Source: Allolobophora icterica
Taxonomy: Eukaryota; Annelida; Clitellata; Crassiclitellata; Lumbricidae
Reading direction: 5' to 3'
DNA length: 64,000 nucleotides
NCBI GenBank assembly: GCA_963556255.1
Contig: OY744615.1
Coordinates: 6,033,716-6,097,715 of the forward strand
Both the position numbers and the translations under genes were made by a program. Shown here in pieces: positions 45,351-56,465 of this stretch (within the stretch, counting starts at the first letter, position 1; each line of letters starts with the position of its first letter). Below the pieces are notes generated by a model that had not been told where the DNA came from, did no database searches, and worked only from the letters and a program-made list of their open reading frames with translations.

Positions 45351-45850
45351 GAGGAAGATAAGGAGGAAGGAGGAAGGAGGAAGAGGAAAATGGAGGAGTA
45401 ACAAAAAGGAGGCAGAAGCTGAGGAGGAATATGAATTCGAAGAGAAAGAGAAAATTAACGAATAATAGAGGAGGAAGCTATGGAAGGAAGAACAAGAGGA
45501 AGTGAAGGAGGAATAAGAGGAAGAGGAAGTTAAGGAAGAAAAAGAGGAAGTTAAGGAGGAATGAAGAAGAAAAAGTGAAGGAGGAATGAGGAAGAGGAAG
45601 TGGAGGAATAAGAGGAAAAGGAAGTGAATGAGGAATAGGAGGAAGGGGAAGTTAAACAATAACTGAAGTACAAATGAGGAAGAGGAAGTGAAGGAGGAAT
45701 GAGAGGAACAGGAAGTGAAGGAGGCAGGGGCGTCTACTCCATAGAAACCTTGAAGCAAATGCTCCATCCAAAAAATATGGGGAAGATCTGTCAGTGTATG
45801 TGCCATCATTATGGGGGAGGGAAGGGGAAGGGGAAGAGGAGGGATGGGAG
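45350..45850. repeat. GGAAGAGGAAG purine tract
   Basis: GAGGAAGTGAAGGAGGAATGAGG units. The long reverse serine/leucine ORF over this tract is low-complexity. Confidence 0.88.
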
Positions 45851-45887
45851 GGGAAGTTGCTCCAATGACTTCAGGGTGGGGTGGGGG

Positions 45888-46138
45888 CAGTGCTTTTTCT
45901 AGAAAAAAAGGTTCTGGAACGGAACAATAGGTTCCGGAACGTAACAATTATGGGCGGGCTAAAATCACGAGAAAAACGGGATTGGGGGTTGGTAGGGGTC
46001 TCAATAAACACTGAAAACAGTTCAAAAACACTTAAATTAAATTAAAATAACTAAATTATTGTTTTTATTATTAAAATAAATATTTTTTAGTAGCTGAAAA
46101 AAGGTGCCGGAACGCCGTTCCGGCTGAAAAAAGCACTG
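45888..46138. mobile_element. hAT MITE, CAGTGCTTTTT family (251 bp)
   Basis: Ends CAGTGCTTTTTCTAGAAAAA and AAAAAAGCACTG; perfect 8-bp duplication GGTGGGGG on both sides. Internal GGAACG...GTTCCGG arms. Confidence 0.92.
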
Positions 46139-46513
46139 GGTGGGGGGTAGACGCCCCTGGAACGAGGAATGGGGAAGTTAAGGAGGAACAAGAGTACGGG
46201 AACAGCTTAGCTTCTAGGAAACAATTTCAAGAAATATGAGCTTTTCGGCGGCATCAGAGCCTATAGTAGGCCTACTTTCAGACATGACTTTTTCCGAAGG
46301 GCTGTTCTTTTATCCTTTCAGTGATCACTTGGACTCAAGTGGCAGCGGCGGCTAAGTCAACAACGCCAGACATCACGGATCTGGCTTTTCAATATCAGAA
46401 TCCAGGTGCCTGGCTGAAAAACTTTAAGGCTTTCCGGTTCCTATAGTCATGGAGGAACGCGAGCCTCTCCTTTCGCCAGGTACCACTTTCCAGTTATCTT
46501 ATACGGCTTAGAC

Positions 46514-46872
46514 CAGTGGTGCACAACCATTTTCGACCAGGGGCCGCTAAAAAATTTCTTAAACCCTTTGGGGGCCAAACAAGTGTGACGACTCAGCTTA
46601 GTTCAGATGAATGCAAGCCAAAATTTATGAAGATGACGTGTGCAGTAGGCATAGGCCTAAAAGTAAACTTAAAGAGTTATTGAGTAGGCTATAAAGGGGA
46701 CTCATATTACTGCAATAATTAAATTAGATGTGTGAGCCAATGCAGACTTAATGTCAATGCCGGCTTTCAAATACGTGTAGTCGCTTTTTCTGTTTCCTGT
46801 TGGACATCGCGGGCCACTTGACGACTCGTCGCGGGGTATTTGGCCTGCGGGCCGGAGGTTGTGCACCACTGG
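46514..46872. mobile_element. hAT-type MITE (CAGTGGTGCACAACC family)
   Basis: CAGTGGTGCACAACC pairs with GGTTGTGCACCACTG. Flanks GCTTAGAC and CCTTAGAC match at 7 of 8 bases. The interior starts GACCAGGGGCCGC and ends GGCCTGCGGGCCGGAG. Confidence 0.88.
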
Positions 46873-47020
46873 CCTTAGACTGAATGCGATTTCTAGCGCA
46901 GTCCTTCACACTGTCCATATTCTGGTAGTGCCAATCCCAGGCCTGGAGAAAGGAGGGCGACTCCAACCATATTTGTTACGACACAGCGTCGTTAAAAAAT
47001 AACTACATAGGCCTATACAC

Positions 47021-47983
47021 CAGAGGTTCTTAGCCAGCGTGTCGCGACACACTAGTGTGTCGCGGCAGTGTGTCGCGTAAACATGGTGTCGCGAAAGATT
47101 GCATGGTGTGTCACGAATTCTCACAGCCGCTAATAATAACTGAAAGCCTACGTCTGTCATTCCTGCATTACACTTACTTACTTAAAGTTTAGCGGACGTC
47201 GGCTGTGAGAATTCATAGCACTCTGTCCATTTATTTTATCGCAATCTGGAACGGCCATGATGTTTAACTTATAGTATAGACCCCCTACACGTTTGCAACC
47301 GCACCGATGTAAACTTCTACTGTAACATTCGAAATGGATAAATTTATCAAAATAAAAGGAAAATTTTGTGAATCTAGAAATGATGATGCGAAATCAGACT
47401 TTGGTATACCAATGAGACGGATTCTAGCACCAACAGTAGTGAATACGAAAACGATGCTGCTGCCACTGCTAGTTTTAGTAAACCAGCCAAGAAAAACATG
47501 ATAAAGAAGAAATCTGGAATGAAGGATATGTACAAGCAATCCTCAAGAACTCAGTTCTGGGCTAAGACGTACAAAGAGGAACTCTACAAAACACTTGCGA
47601 GCAAAGCTACCAAAGGGTTGGTTTAATAGTCCCTATTTATGAGCAAGGTTTTACTCAGATGATCAGCATAAAGAAAAAAACGGAAAAATGGTCTCAACCT
47701 GCTTACAAAATGTACTTACAAAAACTGTGGATCCTCGTTTTAAAATGATCCAGAGAAAAAGCCAGGTGCAAAAATCCCATTAACTGTTACTAAGTTAACG
47801 TAGAAACTAGAAAGGATTTAATATGAAGATTTTCATTCATTAAAAATGTTAACAATTTAAATTGAAATAAATAATTAGTTTAACTATCATTTTTAATTAT
47901 ATTCACATGACGATTGCGTGGTGTGTCGCCAAATTTGGTTGCAAGTTTAGGTTTGTCGTGTGCCAAAAAGTTAAGAACCTCTG
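47021..47983 (+). mobile_element. Deletion derivative of a hAT (ZBED-like) transposon
   Basis: Ends CAGAGGTTCTTAGCCAG and GTTAAGAACCTCTG are inverted repeats, with subterminal GTGTGTCGC. A transposase N-terminus begins at 47334 (MDKFIKIKGKFC), shifts frame, and continues KKKSGMKDMYKQSSRTQFWA. Catalytic parts are absent. Left flank CTATACAC; right flank CTATGTATACAC. Confidence 0.75.
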
Positions 47984-48399
47984 CTATGTATACACCTCTT
48001 TTATATGTTGCATTTGCCAACTGTAACTGCAACAGAACAGTTCCTTAAATTCGCTGATAATGTCCACTATAAGAAGACAAACAGCATTATATGCTATACT
48101 TATAGCGCAAATTTATCAGGTAAAAGAGGTGTATAAGAAGAGCATTCCTTTACTATTTCCATGTTCATCTCAAATGAAGTCTGAAACTGCTAAGCTCGTC
48201 GCGTGAGTCGTTGCTATAGTTGTCAAGAACTCTGCCATGCACTACCCGTACTACCAGTTCCAAACCTGAAAGTAAGGCGACGTCAACGGCCCTGGCAGTC
48301 ATAAGATGTAGTTAATCACTGAAAGCTACTACTCCTTTACACACCGCTTTAGTATCAAATTTGCATATAAATAAACAGAAGCGCAGTTCCTTACTTCGC

Positions 48400-48510
48400 C
48401 ACTGCTCATACTGTGGCAGTGCCGGTCCCAAGCCTGGATAAAGGAGGAGGAGGGCGACGCTAATGATCTTTGTTATCACAGTGTCGTTAAACTGAAACTA
48501 CTACTACTAC
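48400..48510 (+). repeat. GTGGCAGTGCCGGTCCCAAGCC dispersed module
   Basis: AGTGCC.GTCCCAAGCCTGGA...GGGCGACGCTAAT.ATCTTTG..A.CA.AGTGTCGTTAAAC. Related copies at 46921-47000, 50876-50945 and 62745-62840; half-copies at 6750-6815. Confidence 0.65.
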
Positions 48511-48599
48511 ACGCGTGATTCAAGTCTCCAATCTGCCTTATAACTGAAGAAGAGCAGCCTCTTACACGCCTCATTTAACTCTCATATTTGCCCTATGGT

Positions 48600-50380
48600 A
48601 CGTAAAAGTCGAAGAGCCGTCCCTTAAATAGGACACGTCCTTTTTCACACAGGTACTTGAGGTAAGGTCGACGTCAACTCTTGGGGGTGCTGGATTGACT
48701 TTGTCGATCCGACAGGGCTGGGGACCAGCTGTTAGATCAGGCGCCGGTCTGAATCTCGATTGTGGGAGTTTAAGAGGTTGAGTAAAGCTGGGGGGGGGGG
48801 CGACTGTGAGAAGTAATGAAAACACAGGTCTGTGTCGGTAAAGTATGGGAAAGACCCCGCTGGAGACGTTCCGTAACATCAGGAACTACGGTAAAATTTC
48901 AACTCACGGGACTAACCGCAAAATTTCGAATCGCGGTCTTCCCGCATATCTTTGTTTGGCTACGTAACTCCGATCATAGTTACTCCCGCGGTGTATCCGC
49001 AAATATCAGTCCGGGTAACTAACCGAACAATACGACCGTGGTCTGTTCAGCTATGTGGAAGACAGGAAGTTCCCGCATTGGGAAGTGAATATACAGGCAT
49101 GTGTGAAACAACGGGGTAAAGTTACTGATATTTACCCCACTGGTGCCGTCAGCAAAATCGAGTCTGAGTACTCACAGACGAAGCCAACGAGACTGTGCGC
49201 TCCCGGAAAAAGACACAACCGTAACCTTCACTATCGGATTCAGATAATTTGGCTCATGGGATACTGCTTGTGGAGTAAGGGTCCACTCTGCTGATCAGGT
49301 CGCGAGTCAGACTAGCCTAATTCCAAATTTATAGCGTGAAGATAAAAGGTCGTGTAAACTGGGAAGAGATACGCCCGCGTTTTCCTAGCTGAAGTTCAGC
49401 GGGTCAGAGTCCCAAGGTGAAGCGTACGCGAGTTCCAGGTAAACGGTAGATTAAATCAGACCAAGGGATTAAAGTCAAAGTTCAGGTCGGGTAGTGTGGT
49501 ACCCGGGTAGATCCATAGGCCTAATTATGCTTGTCACAATACACGGCTCTGATGCGACTGAAGTGCGAGGTTGGGAACTCGTGCGTAGGACGGAACGAAG
49601 TTCTGTGTGTAAACAGGAAGGTTATAGAGAGGATCTTCACTATAAGAGTGCCGTAGAGACACACCGTTATCCTGCGAAGCAGAATTTATCAATGTGTTGG
49701 TCGGCAAGTGCCAACACAGAGCTCTGACGCCGGACGGGTAAGGACACTTACCGGTACACCGTACATTGTGGAGCATGATGTGTGAGGCCGGTATGCCACG
49801 CACGGAAATGGAGCGGGAGACACATGGCGGTGGGTGGAAGCATTGTCCAAGAGATAGTTGCCTTGGACGACATTACGTAGAGACTTGTCATAGGTATTCC
49901 TTGTCCCCTGAACTTGGTTTGGTGTCCCATATAAATGGCGATAGTTCAAGAGCCACGAGATGTAGAATGGAACGTCAAGGTCTAGATCAAGTGGACAGTA
50001 AGAAGAAGCCCGTAGCTAACAAGGCACACAAAGGGAAGGACTGCTGGTGGTAAAGGAACGAACCCTGTTCTGAGAACGACCATTCTCATAAGATCCTCTC
50101 TCTATAACCCATCCGGCGACCGCGGAAGAGGCAGAGTCAGACCCGAAACAGAACTTTATTACAGTGTCGCCTCTCTTAAGGGAGTAGCCAATCCTGGACC
50201 TCATCTGATAGGAACGGTACCTATGGGCAGAGATAGAGAAAAGTCATTTTACGTTGAAAGTAGACAAGGCAGTGACTCGGGTGGCTCCAGACGTGAAGTG
50301 GGCTGGAGTCAGCCCCGCCCAGCGCAATAGGGCTGGCGTCCAGGCGGACGAACGCCACCCTTTCACATACCCTTAGTATC
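48600..50380. other. Repeat-poor, higher-GC stretch without recognised genes
   Basis: About 1.7 kb with no microsatellite, SINE or LINE tail and visibly higher GC than its surroundings, with many CGs. Short ORFs on both strands match nothing I know. Confidence 0.5.
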
Positions 50381-50584
50381 TGTCAATCAGCCTTTCGACA
50401 TCATTACTTGCAAAGTGAATTGTGCATAGCAGAGACCGTCACCTGTGCACCATCTACCTAAACGTTTACAACCACTTGCACAATTTCTCAGATAGGTCTG
50501 TTCTGAAAACGGTAAAGGTCCCATTTACAAACTGTTCTTGCTGAATGGGCTTTGCCTTTAGAAATTCTCTGTAGCTTATATTAT

Positions 50585-50808
50585 TATTATTCCGGATATT
50601 TCTATAGCGCCTCTCAAAGTCAACTACTACTCAGAGGCGCTCCCGACTACAGCATTTGATACTGTGCCGGAATTTTCACGCCGAAGCGCCACGAGCAATT
50701 GCGAGTGAAGGACTTGCCCAAGGTCCGTACGCAGCGGCTAGAGTGGGATTCGAACCTGCAACCCTCCGGTCACAAGGCGCCGAACTTACCACTGAGCCAC
50801 CACGCCCC
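50585..50808 (-). mobile_element. tRNA-SINE with LINE-like 3' tail
   Basis: In reverse: GGTGGCTCAGTGGTAAG (A box), GGTTCGAATCCCACTC (B box), body, then GGGAGCGCCTCTGAGTAGTAG...GAGAGGCGCTATAGAAATATCC, resembling the LINE 3' ends at 1630-1670 and 15510-15560. A near-identical copy is at 53435-53645. Confidence 0.9.
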
Positions 50809-51089
50809 ACATATGTTCATTCTGCTCAGTCATTTGCGTCGCTTCTTTCTCTAAGACATGTGCTACCTTATAAGTGTGGTAGTGCCAGTCCCAAGCCTGG
50901 AGGCCGACGCTAATCATCTTTGCTATGACAGTGTCTTTAAACAGCAACTAACCAACTTGCTTGTCCACCATAGGCTGCCTCTGTCTTAGTGGACTGTTCT
51001 TTTGGATATCGACCTGACTATGGCTTGGATTTGGTGCGCCATCGGTTATTGCCTAGTGCATTAGAAACCGGCGCTAAAGAGATTGCTAA

Positions 51090-51092
51090 TTA

Positions 51093-51170
<78 letters not shown>
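51090..51170. repeat. GAT trinucleotide run
   Basis: About 26 uninterrupted GAT units, directly after a TGCATTAGAAACCGGCGCTA module. Confidence 0.95.
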
Positions 51171-51600
51171 TAACAACGCTTTTTACACGACTCAAAATAT
51201 CATGGTCCCAAAAGAGACCGTACAAATGTCGAAAAACACACAATGTATGGTAAGTGTATGCATTGCATAAGAACATGTAGGCCCCAAGTGTATACTGTAT
51301 ACGTCGTTGTGTATGCAGGAGATCACTTACACGGCCCATTGATATAGCGCCTTTCTAAGGTTTTCAAACATTCCAGAGCAGATTGCAATCGTCAAATCTT
51401 ACATACCGAAGAAAACATATGTTACTTTCGACGAGCGACCGCATCACCCAAACGCTTCAACATAACTGCCGACAAACAACTCTAGCGATCACATCCGCAC
51501 AGCATCTCTCCCGGCGCCATTCGCACCCGACCAGAAAACATCTGCGTAACGTACTCGCTTACCTGAACAGTAGCCGTACATACAGGAATTAAAATTTGAG

Positions 51601-51837
51601 CTAGGAAACGCGAGCAAACCGACCGAACTCGAGCCGCGAATCAATATTCTGTTTGGTGCAGACGGTTGGACACCGCCGACGCCAACGCAAGCACTGCCAC
51701 TGGGTGCTCGCGGCCGGTGACGCCGGGTTTAATCGCTGACGCCGCTGAGATAAATATGCAGCTACGTTTCTGAGCCTAGCTGCCAGTTGCTGCAACCGAT
51801 GCTGGGTCTCTGCATGGATGCGAAACTCGATGTCCAT
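51601..51837 (-). CDS. Unrecognised ORF with strong start context
   Basis: A 78-codon reverse frame begins at AACCATGG and is arginine/glutamine-rich (AETQHRLQQLAARLRNVAAY, LRWRRRC), in a local CG-rich stretch. It could be an exon of a transposase or unrelated chance ORF. No homology recognised. Confidence 0.25.
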   Translation of the reverse strand: MDIEFRIHAETQHRLQQLAARLRNVAAYLSQRRQRLNPASPAASTQWQCLRWRRRCPTVCTKQNIDSRLEFGRFARVS

Positions 51838-51959
51838 GGTTTTTAAAGTCGCCGCCTCCTGCTACGCTCGTCACGCGGTGGCTGCAGGGTACTCGTAATA
51901 CAAGACGGCCATTTCTAGGAGTCTAGGACCATCTTGATCCGTCTCTCTGGCTGTCAGTT

Positions 51960-52180
51960 TCCCGATCTGTGTGTCTGTCTGTCTGTCTGTCTGTCTAGGA
52001 CCATCTTGATCTGTCTGTATGTATGTAGGGCCTATGCATGTATGTAGGTATGTATATATTTCTGTATGTATGTCTCTCAGTCTGCCTGTCTGCTTATTTG
52101 CTGCAGTCTGTCCCTGTATCTCTCTGTATGCCGCAGCCTGTCTGTCCCTGTGTCTGTGTGTCTGTCTGTCTCTCCATGGC
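51960..52180. repeat. TCTG/TATG microsatellite
   Basis: GTCTGTCTGTCTG and TATGTATG runs. Confidence 0.88.
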
Positions 52181-53150
52181 CCTTACTATAAGCTACCTTA
52201 AAGTAGCTTCCCTCTGAAACTTCTAAGTTGTGTCTTCACATGTTAAAATGTTGAAGTAATGTGTCTCATTGCAATTGTAATTAGTAACTTCAGTAAGCCA
52301 CAGTAATTTCTATTGTATTGACCACGGTGAGTTTGGTTATTACTACACAATGGCTAAGCTTATAAACGTTCTGGCTATATATCAATCTCTGTCATAGTCA
52401 CGTCAACATCCTCAAGATCAACCATTCTACTAAGTCAGAGTGGCAGCCTGTGTTGGATAAGTCAACTATAAGATGAGAACGAAATGACACTGGCTGAAGT
52501 AACTGAACAGAACGAACAGACACAGGAAAAGAGTTTCAAAATCTAGGTCCAGCAACTAGCTTTACGTGCGAACACAGAAAGACAATCAGTTAAATAATGA
52601 AAACTCTGGGGAATAAGGATCGATTCTAAAGAATGTGGTCGGCCAGCAGTTAAAGTTTTATAAATTATGAGCTCCAATTTCAAAGAGATTCTTTGTTGAA
52701 AAAGAATCCCATGCGAAGATTTAAGCACAGGATTACTACACAATGGCTATGCTTAGTTAAATAGTTATTTACTTCATTAGAATCCATCTATGCACTTTCA
52801 ACCTATTTTAATTTACACCCTTTTAGATCTGCTAGAAATCCGTGCTTAGCAACTATTGTTAGGTACTTAAAGAAGCACTCTATCCAAACACGAAAGGGTG
52901 AGATACAAAACATTAGACAGTAGTGCTTATAAAAGCAGAAGTACGTAGGTGAGTACACCTATGAATATTTGTGTCTACTAGCTTATCTCTACCAGTCATA
53001 CATTTACACAATGCATACAGATATACATACATACAATGTTTTCATACATGCATACATACATAAGCAACGTACATACACAAACACACAGGTACGTACAAAA
53101 TATATTCATGCATGTACGCATGCATACATGTATGCATGTATACATATAAA

Positions 53151-53388
53151 CAGTGCTTTTTTCTAGAAAAAAAAGGTTCCAGAACTGAACAATTATGGAA
53201 GGGTTAAAATCCCGAGAAAAAAGGGATTGGGGGTTTGGAGGGGTCTCAATAAACACTTAAAACAATTCACAACACTGAAATAAAATTAAAATAACTAAAT
53301 TATTGTTTTTATTATTAAAATAAATAAATTATTTTTTAGTAGCTGAGAAAAGGTGCCGGAACGCCATTCCAGCAGATAAAAAGCACTG
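53151..53388. mobile_element. hAT MITE, CAGTGCTTTTT family (238 bp)
   Basis: Ends CAGTGCTTTTTTCTAG and AAAAAGCACTG; flanks CATATAAA and CACATAAA match at 7 of 8. Inserted within a CATA microsatellite (53020-53150). It gives the empty-site sequence for 38804-41006. Confidence 0.92.
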
Positions 53389-53434
53389 CACATAAACATA
53401 CACACATATACATATTCTTTCATTCATTCATTTT

Positions 53435-53645
53435 GGATATTTCTATCTTCAAGTCAACTTCGTCTCAGAGGCGCTCCCGACTACAGCATTTGATACTGTG
53501 CCGGAGTTTTCACGCCGAAGCGCCATGATCAATTGCGAGTGAAGGACTTGCTCAAGGTCCGTACGCAGCGGCTAGAGTGGGATTTGAACCCGCAACCCTC
53601 CGGTCACAAAGCGCTGAACTTACCACTGAGCCACCACATCCCCAA
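53435..53645 (-). mobile_element. tRNA-SINE with LINE-like 3' tail
   Basis: Second copy of the 50585-50808 SINE, with few differences; B box GGTTCAAATCC in reverse. Confidence 0.9.
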
Positions 53646-53899
53646 ATATACATAAATAAATACGCACAGTGTCGTACACACATAATATTATGTTAATCTG
53701 GATTACATTAATTCTAAATGGTTTTTACTACTAATATCATGTTTTATCTCTGACTTTCCAGTAGACATAAATATTCTGAGGTTTTCTAACTTACCTACTT
53801 ACTTGTTTCTTACTGTATTTGGTAATCCTCCAGTTTAGGTGCTTTAATTAATTGTACACTGCTTAGTGGATAGTTATCAGCAATTGTAATAATTTATGA

Positions 53900-54310
53900 T
53901 AATATAACTGAAACTAGGTGCTGGATGAACGATGAACATATTACATACTAAAACTTAAACTAGAAGTTGCATGAGTGATGAAAACATTTCATACTGCAAC
54001 TAGAAGCTGGATTAGCGATGGAAACAGCTCAAACTAGAAGCTGGATTCTCAATGAAAATACAGTTCAAACTAGAAGCTGGAAAAGCGATGAAAATGAATG
54101 GAGCTCAAACTGGAAGCTGGAAGATCGATGTAAATACTGACCATTCAATGACAAATAACTAAAGCACCTAAACTGGAGGATTACCCTGTATTTATTAAGC
54201 GCCACTATCTAATGACCAAACATCAATCGATGACGCTGAGCAACTGTGAGTGAAGGACTTCAATGTTCGATGTCCCTACACACTTAGTCTCAGAGCATGG
54301 GCGGCGATCC
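53900..54310. other. AACTAGAAGCTGGA repeats and reversed SINE
   Basis: Five imperfect copies of AAACTAGAAGCTGGATGAGCGATGAAAA (53925-54130). Then a reversed SINE body GAGTGAAGGACTTCAATGTTCGATGTCCCTACA. The block GTTTAGGTGCTTTAATTA (53833) recurs inverted at 54163 as TAAAGCACCTAAACTGGAGGATTACC, bounding a ~370-bp element. Confidence 0.6.
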
Positions 54311-54534
54311 CGGGGGGTCGACGGGGACAAGACCCCCACCTTTAAGAGTGGGGGGACACGCCATACATCGGACCTCCCCAAATTTTGAGGAAACCCCCCA
54401 AAAAAGGTCATCAAATTTGTTCGCGCGTCAGAGCGAAAAAATTTTTTGAACCTCTTTTTTCACCAGATCAGTTCAAAACTCCTTTTTCACCAGATCAGTT
54501 CCAAAATGTCCCCCCCACCTGTCAAACAAGATCG

Positions 54535-54640
54535 CCGCCACTGTCTCAGAGGATCGAACCCGTACTCTCCGCGTTACAAAACGAGCGCTCAAACCAATCG
54601 GCCACCGAGTCACGCCAGTATCCGTGTTCATGCATCTAAA
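54535..54640 (-). mobile_element. tRNA-like SINE head
   Basis: CAGAGGATCGAACCCGTACTC...CCGATTGGTT-type (reverse) A and B boxes. Confidence 0.5.
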
Positions 54641-55194
54641 TGACGAGTAGACTGGTTAATTAATTAAGCAATCGACTTACGGTACTTGTTATCGATCGAT
54701 TGACTTGCAAAGTGGTTGAATCACCCCCGGTTATGAATTAGCCAAAATTTACATCTTCGCCTAAACATAATGCGATTTAAGATTTACCTCTGAAAGAGCC
54801 GAGTGATTCCGATTCCCTTAAACGATTTCCGTGTAACAGAACAATAAAATCAGAGTGTTTTCTCGATATCTTCTGCTATTTTCATTTCACTTTCGTGTTA
54901 TTGTCACGTGACACAAGCAGCCCGTCTTGCAGAGTAATGCACTTTCCTTTGGAATTATTAACTGGTATTTACCAAGTCGTAATCTCGAAAAAACATTATA
55001 TATCGTCAAAATTACCGTCTCAAACCAAAATCTTAAACGGCAATATTTTGTGATAGTGAACAAGACATCAAGCGAAGTTAATTAGGTTATCTAGATACCG
55101 TTTTATTCCAGCAGAAGAAGTGTTTTTCAATAATAAGGTACTGCAGAAATGACCGATCTTGCACGTTTCACGGTCTGCTAGTTCCTAAATGTCA

Positions 55195-55680
55195 ATGTAA
55201 ACGTTCTTCTATAGCGACAGAATGGCACCAACTCTGCTCTCTTTTCAAGGAATTGAGTGGGTGGAATCCTTCACCATCGCTGCACATTTGAATGGGTGCC
55301 ACGCCATTTAAGGTCCCCGTGTACGAATCGCCTGTAGGCCTAGTACTACCAGGTATACGCTCACATCATGCTTGGTTCAAATACGCCATTTTCTAAATCA
55401 TTAGATTAATATGATTAATTAAATTAAATTATTGGTTCCCCTACGATATTCATGGTTTAGTGATGGCGAGCATGTCCCAAAGTCATGTTTAATTAACATT
55501 TTAACATTAAAATGTAAATGTACGAGATTTTCTATAGCGACTGTATGGCCTCGACCCTGCTCTTTTCAGCGTATTGATCGGGAGAGATCCTTCACCACCG
55601 CTCGTTTGAATAGGCGCCACGCCATTAAAGGTCCCCGTGTACGGATCGTGCTAGCCTGAGATTTAAATCTCTGAAAGAAG
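55195..55680 (+). repeat. Two copies of a CTATAGCGAC...AAAGGTCCCCGTGTACG repeat
   Basis: Copies at 55205-55330 and 55530-55680. A third lies reversed at 63190-63335 (GGGGACCTTAAATGGTGCGGCATCC). Dispersed family, type unknown. Confidence 0.8.
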
Positions 55681-55799
55681 CCACCTTCGGGAAGCTCTCT
55701 AACACAGAGGCGCACGAGACACAGCCTACGCTGGAGCTGACCGATCGATGTAGTTAACTGGGCCAGTAACACCAAATGCCAGCCTTAGTGTTTATTTAG

Positions 55800-56345
55800 T
55801 AGAAATCAGTGACTCAAATCACCACCTGTCGGCTCTTGCACAAATGTAAGAAAACATTTACATAGCATTTTTCAAGTACCCCTCCAAAAACGACCAAAAA
55901 AGGCACAGAATTAATACGTATTACAATTGACCGCATCCACTTCTATGAATTGACCTACACATCATTTACTTATCAATTGACCTATAAGCATATTCATTGT
56001 TTAGCGATTGACCTAGTTAAAAAATAATTATGATCTAGATAAATACTAATTCATCAATTGACACATAGTACTTTACTTATCACTTGACCTCGAAACATAT
56101 TAATACTTTTATTTGTTGACCTACATGCATTAATTTATTAACTGACTTAGACACGTATCAATTCATTTATTAACTAACTTAGATACAAGGTAATTTATTT
56201 ATCAATTACAATCAACAGACCTAGATACATGATAATTTATTTACCTGATGACCTTGACATATTTATTTACTTATTGACTTCAATACATAAAAATATATGT
56301 ATCAACTGGTCTAGATACATATTAAGTTATTCACCTAGATACAAA
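55800..56345. other. AT-rich CAATTGACCTA... region below NAT9
   Basis: Loose repeats of ATTGACCTA.ATAC.TATTAATTTATT. No gene seen; includes whatever 3' UTR NAT9 has. Confidence 0.5.
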
Positions 56346-56465
56346 TTAATATAGACAGTCGTTGCTTATAATGAGTTGGTCCATTTGTTTCTGGAGCAGA
56401 TTCCTATACTGTTCATTTACAACAAGCTCCAATGTAACTTCCTCAAAGACATCACTTCTGGAAAC
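56346..56465 (-). CDS. NAT9: NAT9 exon E (terminal)
   Basis: Encodes VSRSDVFEEVTLELVVNE and a glutamine-rich tail ending DCLY, then TAA at 56346-56348. The acceptor is GTTTAG. No clear polyadenylation signal was pinned down. Confidence 0.92.
   Translation of the reverse strand, partial: VSRSDVFEEVTLELVVNEQYRNLLQKQMDQLIISNDCLY

Noticed and set aside
45297..45947. 216-residue reverse ORF rich in S, F and L
   Set aside because: It is the translation of a purine tract and part of a hAT MITE.
49494..50053. Short ORFs in the GC-richer island
   Set aside because: Overlapping on both strands, no start context or family resemblance.
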